64,000 nucleotides of DNA from Streptomyces humi (lineage in GTDB: Bacteria; Actinomycetota; Actinomycetes; Streptomycetales; Streptomycetaceae): the NCBI RefSeq assembly GCF_001005085.2, contig NZ_LBMU02000071.1:1-64000 (forward strand), written 5' to 3'. Below the pieces are notes generated by a model. The model made no database searches and was not told the DNA's origin. It saw only the letters and a list, made by a program, of their open reading frames with translations. The position numbers and the translations under genes are program-made. Numbering within the stretch: the first letter of the stretch is position 1; each line of letters opens with the position of its first letter. Shown piece by piece: positions 60,360 through 64,000 of the stretch.

Positions 60360-61979
60360 ATGACTAGTCAGACCACGCTCGACACGGCGGGGTCGGGGGA
60401 CAAGGCAGCGGCGGCGCCGTCGTGGCGGCCGCCGGCCTCCGGCCTGCGCGGCCACCCCTGGTTCACCCTGATAACCGTCGCCGTCGGGGTCATGATGGTG
60501 GCCCTCGACGGCACCATCGTGGCCATCGCCAACCCGGCGATCCAGAAGGACCTCGGCGCCACCTTCGCCCAGGTGCAGTGGATCACCAACGGCTACTTCC
60601 TCGCCCTCGCGGTCTCGCTGATCACCGCGGGCAAGCTCGGCGACCGCTTCGGCCACCGGCAGACCTTCCTGATCGGCGTCGTCGGCTTCGCCGCCGCCTC
60701 CGGCGCCATCGGCCTGTCCGACAGCATCGGCCTCGTCGTCACCTTCCGGGTCTTCCAGGGCCTGTTCGGCGCGCTGCTGATGCCGGCCGCCCTCGGCCTG
60801 CTGCGGGCCACCTTCCCGGCCGAGAAGCTCAACATGGCGATCGGCATCTGGGGCATGGTCATCGGCGCCTCCACCGCGGGCGGCCCGATCCTCGGCGGTG
60901 TGCTGGTGCAGCACGTCAGCTGGCAGTCGGTGTTCTTCATCAACGTGCCGGTCGGCCTGATCGCCCTCGTGCTCGGCGTGGTCATGCTGCTCGACCACCG
61001 TGCGGAGAACGCCCCGCGCTCCTTCGACCTGCTCGGCATCGGCCTGCTCTCCGGCGCGATGTTCTGCCTGGTCTGGGCCCTCATCAAGGCGCCGACCTGG
61101 GGCTGGGGCGACGGCAAGACGTGGACGTTCATCGCCGTGTCCGTGCTCGGCTTCGCCCTCTTCTCCTTCTGGGAGACGAAGGTCAGGGAACCGCTGATCC
61201 CGCTCGGCCTGTTCCGCTCCGTGGCGTTGTCGGCCGGTGTGGTCCTGATGGTCCTCATGGCCATCGCCTTCATGGGCGGCCTGTTCTTCGTGACCTTCTA
61301 CTTGCAGAACGTGCACGGGATGGACCCGGTCGACGCCGGCCTCCACCTGCTGCCCCTCACCGGCATGATGATCGTCGGTTCGCCGCTGGCCGGCGCCGCG
61401 ATCACCAAGCTCGGCCCGCGGATCCCGCTGGCCGGCGGCATGGCGGCCACCGCGATCGCCATGTACGGCATGTCCACGCTGAAGGCGGACACCGGCAGCG
61501 GGATCATGGCCGTCTGGTTCGCCCTGCTCGGTCTCGGCCTCGCTCCGGTCATGGTCGGCGCCACCGAGGTCATCGTGGGCAACGCCCCGATGGAGCTCTC
61601 CGGTGTGGCCGGCGGTCTCCAGCAGGCCGCGATGCAGATCGGCGGCAGCCTCGGTACGGCCGTCCTCGGTGCCGTGATGGCCTCCAAGGTCGACAGCGAC
61701 CTGCCGGGCAACTGGGCCGGCGCGGGCCTGCCCGAGCTGACCCCGGCGCAGCTGGCCCAGGCCTCCGAGGCGGTCCAGGTCGGGGTCGCGCCGGTGGCCA
61801 AGGGCACGCCCGAGGCGATCGCCGCGAAGATCACCGGTGTCGCCCACGACACGTTCATCTCCGGCATGAGCCTCGCCTCGCTCGTCGCCGCGGGCGTGGC
61901 CGCCGTCGCGATCCTGGTCGCGCTGCTCACGAAGCGGGGCGCGAACGCGGACAGCGGCGCGGGCGTGGGCCACATCTGA
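60360..61979 (+). CDS. MFS multidrug transporter (DHA2, 14 helices)
   Basis: A 539-residue proton-coupled exporter. Motif D1-like VALDGTIVAIANPAI in helix 1, motif A GKLGDRFGHR after helix 2, and motif C region GASTAGGPILGGVL in helix 5 mark the EmrB/QacA-type family. Start is ATG 60360; an upstream in-frame ATG at 60330 overlaps the operator. Paired with the divergent TetR gene. Likely exports hydrophobic drugs or endogenous metabolites. Confidence 0.94.
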   Translation: MTSQTTLDTAGSGDKAAAAPSWRPPASGLRGHPWFTLITVAVGVMMVALDGTIVAIANPAIQKDLGATFAQVQWITNGYFLALAVSLITAGKLGDRFGHRQTFLIGVVGFAAASGAIGLSDSIGLVVTFRVFQGLFGALLMPAALGLLRATFPAEKLNMAIGIWGMVIGASTAGGPILGGVLVQHVSWQSVFFINVPVGLIALVLGVVMLLDHRAENAPRSFDLLGIGLLSGAMFCLVWALIKAPTWGWGDGKTWTFIAVSVLGFALFSFWETKVREPLIPLGLFRSVALSAGVVLMVLMAIAFMGGLFFVTFYLQNVHGMDPVDAGLHLLPLTGMMIVGSPLAGAAITKLGPRIPLAGGMAATAIAMYGMSTLKADTGSGIMAVWFALLGLGLAPVMVGATEVIVGNAPMELSGVAGGLQQAAMQIGGSLGTAVLGAVMASKVDSDLPGNWAGAGLPELTPAQLAQASEAVQVGVAPVAKGTPEAIAAKITGVAHDTFISGMSLASLVAAGVAAVAILVALLTKRGANADSGAGVGHI

Positions 61980-62205
61980 CCCCGGTTCAGGGGTGTTTCA
62001 CCTATCAGGGTGACTCCGCTAAAGATCCCTCGCGTTCGGCACGCGCCGCAGGTCACAGTAGGTCAAGTCCTCCGCAGGGCATGGGAGGAGGCCCGGGCCG
62101 CGGCGCGCTGCCGGAGGGGGGCGGCGCGCGGGCAGGTCTGCGGACGCGGAACAGGGGTACCCGGTCATCACGCCCGAACAGTCCATGGGGACAGAGGAGT
62201 TGATG

Positions 62206-62496
62206 ATGGCGAGCTTCGGCCAACGAACACGCGGGTACCCCCGTTCACGTGGCCGCACAGGTACACGGGACGGGCTGGACCGCGGCACGCTGGGCATCAT
62301 CGGCACGATCTGCGCCGTCGCCGGCTTCTTCACGCTGGGCATCATCCTGGGCCCGGCCGCGCTGGTGTGCGGCTGGCTCTCCATGGGCCGGGCGTGGAAC
62401 CCGAAGAGCTCGATACCGGCGCTGGTCGCGGTGGTGCTGGGCGCGATCGACACCGTGCTGGCACTGCTGTGGCTGGGCGGCGTGTCGCCGATGTAG
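62206..62496 (+). CDS. DUF4190-like small membrane protein
   Basis: About 96 residues from ATG 62206, seven bases after GAGGAG (ATG 62203 or 62185 are alternatives). A basic head (RTRGYPRSRGRTGTR) precedes two membrane helices (GIIGTICAVAGFFTLGIILGPAALVCGWLSMG and LVAVVLGAIDTVLALLWLGG), the DUF4190 pattern. Function unknown. The 61980-62205 gap before it shows no gene. Confidence 0.8.
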   Translation: MASFGQRTRGYPRSRGRTGTRDGLDRGTLGIIGTICAVAGFFTLGIILGPAALVCGWLSMGRAWNPKSSIPALVAVVLGAIDTVLALLWLGGVSPM

Positions 62497-62527
62497 CGTG
62501 CGGGCCGGCGGGGGCCGCCCCCGCCGG

Positions 62528-62700
62528 CCCTCCCCCGGCCTTCGGCCGGGGGTGACCCCGCGCCCCTTACCGGGGCACGTCCTGGCCGCGGGCAGTCGTG
62601 CCGCTGGGGCGATGGGGATCCCCCCGCTCGAACGGAGCCGAGAGCGGGGGAGGGTGGGCGCTGGGGGTCCCCCCGGCCGAAGGCTGGGGGAGGCACCCGG
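62528..62700. repeat. Composite of dispersed repeats at the channel gene 3' end
   Basis: A reverse copy of the long insert (TCCCCCGGCCTTCGGCC, 62528-62577) is followed by a related but distinct insert (GGGGATCCCCCCGCTCGAAC to GAGAGCGGGGGAGG, about 62610-62652) and another long insert (62661-62693). Most of this block is inside the C-terminal coding part of the potassium-channel gene. Confidence 0.7.
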
Positions 62701-63460
62701 CCGACGCCGGTGAGCGCACCCCACCCCCCGGCCCCGAGCATTTGCGCATCGTGGCCACCTCGGTCCGCAGCGCCCGTACTTCCTCGGTCAGCAGAGCGAT
62801 CGCCTCCGTCTGCCGCCGTTCCTCCACGTCGTCCTTCTCGAAGCGCGCGATGAACCACGTGGCGATGTTCGCGGTCACCACACCGAGCAGGGCGATCCCG
62901 GACAGCATCAGCCCGACCGCGATCATCCGGCCCAGCCCGGTCGTCGGCGCGTGGTCGCCGTATCCCACGGTCGTCATCGTGGTGAACGACCACCACAGGG
63001 CGTCACCCAGCGTCCGGATGTTCCCGTCGGGAGACTCGCGTTCGACCGACAGGACGGCCAGCGACCCGAACATGAGCAGGCCGATGACCGCGCCGACGAC
63101 GTACGTCGTCAGCCGGATCTGCGAGGCCATCCGGGCCCGCCGCCCCACCAGCGTGAGCGTCGCCACGAGCCGCAGCAGCCGCAGCGGCTGAAGCAACGGC
63201 AGCACCACCGCGCACAGGTCTATCCAGTGCGTCCGCACGAACTCCCGGCGCCGGGGCGTCAGTGTCAGCCGTACGAGATAGTCCGTGGCGAAGGACCCCC
63301 ACACCACCCATTCCGCCACCGTGCACGCGGACGTCAGCACATGACCGGCGGAACTGTCCACGATCGGCAGCGCGTAGGAGACGGCGAACACCACCGCGAG
63401 CGCCAGCAACGGCCGTTGGGTGAACTGCTCCCAACGCGACTGCGCGGACTGTGGCTCCAT
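62567..63460 (-). CDS. Voltage-gated-type potassium channel
   Basis: A 297-residue membrane protein with the six-helix plan. S4-like arginines lie in PLRLLRLVATLTLVGRRARM, and the pore helix and selectivity filter in WWSFTTMTTVGYGDH. A coiled-coil-like region follows the last helix (EERRQTEAIALLTEEVRALR). The final 55 or so residues (from KCSGPGGG, including CLPQPSAGGTPSAH) are encoded by dispersed repeat sequence and are probably disordered. Real family homology ends near residue 242. Confidence 0.92.
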   Translation of the reverse strand: MEPQSAQSRWEQFTQRPLLALAVVFAVSYALPIVDSSAGHVLTSACTVAEWVVWGSFATDYLVRLTLTPRRREFVRTHWIDLCAVVLPLLQPLRLLRLVATLTLVGRRARMASQIRLTTYVVGAVIGLLMFGSLAVLSVERESPDGNIRTLGDALWWSFTTMTTVGYGDHAPTTGLGRMIAVGLMLSGIALLGVVTANIATWFIARFEKDDVEERRQTEAIALLTEEVRALRTEVATMRKCSGPGGGVRSPASAGCLPQPSAGGTPSAHPPPLSAPFERGDPHRPSGTTARGQDVPR

Positions 63461-63482
63461 GTGAGCATCGTAGGCATCATCC

Positions 63483-63520
63483 GCGCCCCGCAGGGTCGTG
63501 GGGAACCGCGCGACCGGCCC
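63483..63520 (+). repeat. Dispersed repeat, degenerate short form
   Basis: GCGCCCCGCAGGGTCGTGGG with GAACCGCGCGACCGGCCCCC. It lies in the gap between the potassium-channel start and the aceE end. Confidence 0.6.
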
Positions 63521-63571
63521 CCACCGGCCCGCGGTCCCCCACTGCCTTCCCTGCCGAAGCCGGGCGCGGCG

Positions 63572-64000
63572 TTACGCGTCGCCGCCCGCCACGCCCGGGT
63601 GCGCCGCCGACACGTCCAGCAGCTGGTAGCGGTCGATGGCCTGCTTGAGCACGGACCGGTCGACCTTGCCCGCCCGGGCCAGTTCGGTCAGCACCGCGAC
63701 CACGATCGACTGGGCGTCGATGTGGAAGAAGCGGCGCGCCGCGCCCCGCGTGTCGGCGAACCCGAACCCGTCGGCGCCCAGCGACTGGAACGTGCCCGGC
63801 ACCCACCGGGCGATCTGGTCCGGAACCGATCGCATCCAGTCGGACACGGCCACGAACGGACCTTCGACGCCGCTCAGCTTCTGCGTCACCCAAGGCGTCC
63901 GCTGCTCCTCCTCCGGGTGCAGCAGGTTGTGCTGCTCGCAGGCCACGGCCTCGCGCCGCAGCTCGTTCCAGGAGGTGGCGGACCAGACGTCGGCCCTGAC
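63572..64000 (-). CDS. Pyruvate dehydrogenase E1 component (AceE), C-terminal part
   Basis: The last 142 codons of a gene that continues beyond the window. The sequence (EQRTPWVTQKLSGVEGPFVA, WMRSVPDQIARWVPGTFQSLG, ADGFGFADTRGAARRFFHID) is the C-terminal domain of the homodimeric thiamine-diphosphate E1 of the pyruvate dehydrogenase complex, which decarboxylates pyruvate and acetylates E2 lipoyl groups. The frame is open to the edge without interruption. Its position relative to the fab operon matches the aceE locus of S. coelicolor. Confidence 0.93.
   Translation of the reverse strand, partial: VRADVWSATSWNELRREAVACEQHNLLHPEEEQRTPWVTQKLSGVEGPFVAVSDWMRSVPDQIARWVPGTFQSLGADGFGFADTRGAARRFFHIDAQSIVVAVLTELARAGKVDRSVLKQAIDRYQLLDVSAAHPGVAGGDA

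Noticed and set aside
61-63520. Insertion sequences as the origin of the dispersed repeats
   Set aside because: No transposase or terminal inverted repeats with target duplications accompany any copy; the elements are too short and are treated as REP-like.

Overview
The window is a GC-rich chromosomal stretch with strong third-position GC bias, frequent GTG/TTG starts, ATGA stop/start overlaps, Tat-type secretion signals and families typical of Streptomyces (XRE-DUF5753/DUF397, DUF3145, DUF4429, PucR-type FasR, GPP34). The fasR-fabD-fabH-acpP-fabF block followed about 9 kb further on by the end of aceE, with a GguAB/ChvE-type sugar transporter on the other side, is the conserved core-chromosome order I recall from S. 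coelicolor (around SCO2371-SCO2406). No rRNA, tRNA, CRISPR array, insertion sequence or integrase was seen.

Region 1 (1-13 kb) is carbohydrate catabolism: an IclR regulator with an SMP-30-type lactonase, an unknown protein convergent with an ATP-grasp enzyme, an operon for uptake and hydrolysis of arabino-oligosaccharides (binding protein, two permeases, GH43 arabinanase, GH51 arabinofuranosidase), a secreted GH35 beta-galactosidase and a divergent Rrf2-type regulator. Region 2 (13-23 kb) holds a YdcF-type membrane protein, two small secreted proteins, an ATP-binding/XRE/DUF397 signalling trio, a membrane protein, a secreted dioxygenase, a second GH43 arabinanase, a GPP34 protein and a NarL/DesK-type two-component pair. 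Region 3 (23-28 kb) has a hydroxylase next to an unusual methyltransferase fusion, and a PLP aminotransferase with a Met/Pro/Ala-rich tail.

Region 4 (28-37 kb) runs leftward: an enolase-superfamily dehydratase, a zinc alcohol dehydrogenase and an unassigned TIM-barrel-like protein, then a ChvE/MmsA/permease sugar transporter and a secreted aldose epimerase. A 16-bp palindrome (consensus near GTTCGATATWTCGAAC) recurs before the IclR gene, both arabinanase transcription units, the dehydratase operon and the TIM-barrel gene. It suggests one IclR-centred regulon linking arabinan hydrolysis to an oxidative sugar-acid route (dehydrogenase, lactonase, dehydratase). This is the most interesting system in the window.

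Region 5 (37-49 kb) contains an AhpD-like protein, a MarR/oxidoreductase pair, a secreted GH59-type glycosidase, an 18-bp minisatellite, a serine hydrolase, an EI24 membrane protein, a secreted C15-fold protein lacking the family cysteine, a cytoplasmic aldose epimerase and an SGNH lipoprotein. Region 6 (49-64 kb) is the type II fatty-acid synthase operon with FasR, then pirin, a beta-lactamase-fold hydrolase, GNAT, MerR, DUF4429 and DUF1023 proteins, a TetR/MFS efflux pair, a small membrane protein, a potassium channel and the 3' end of the pyruvate dehydrogenase E1 gene. A dispersed repeat with a GGGGAACTGCGCGACCAGCC core marks many 3' ends.
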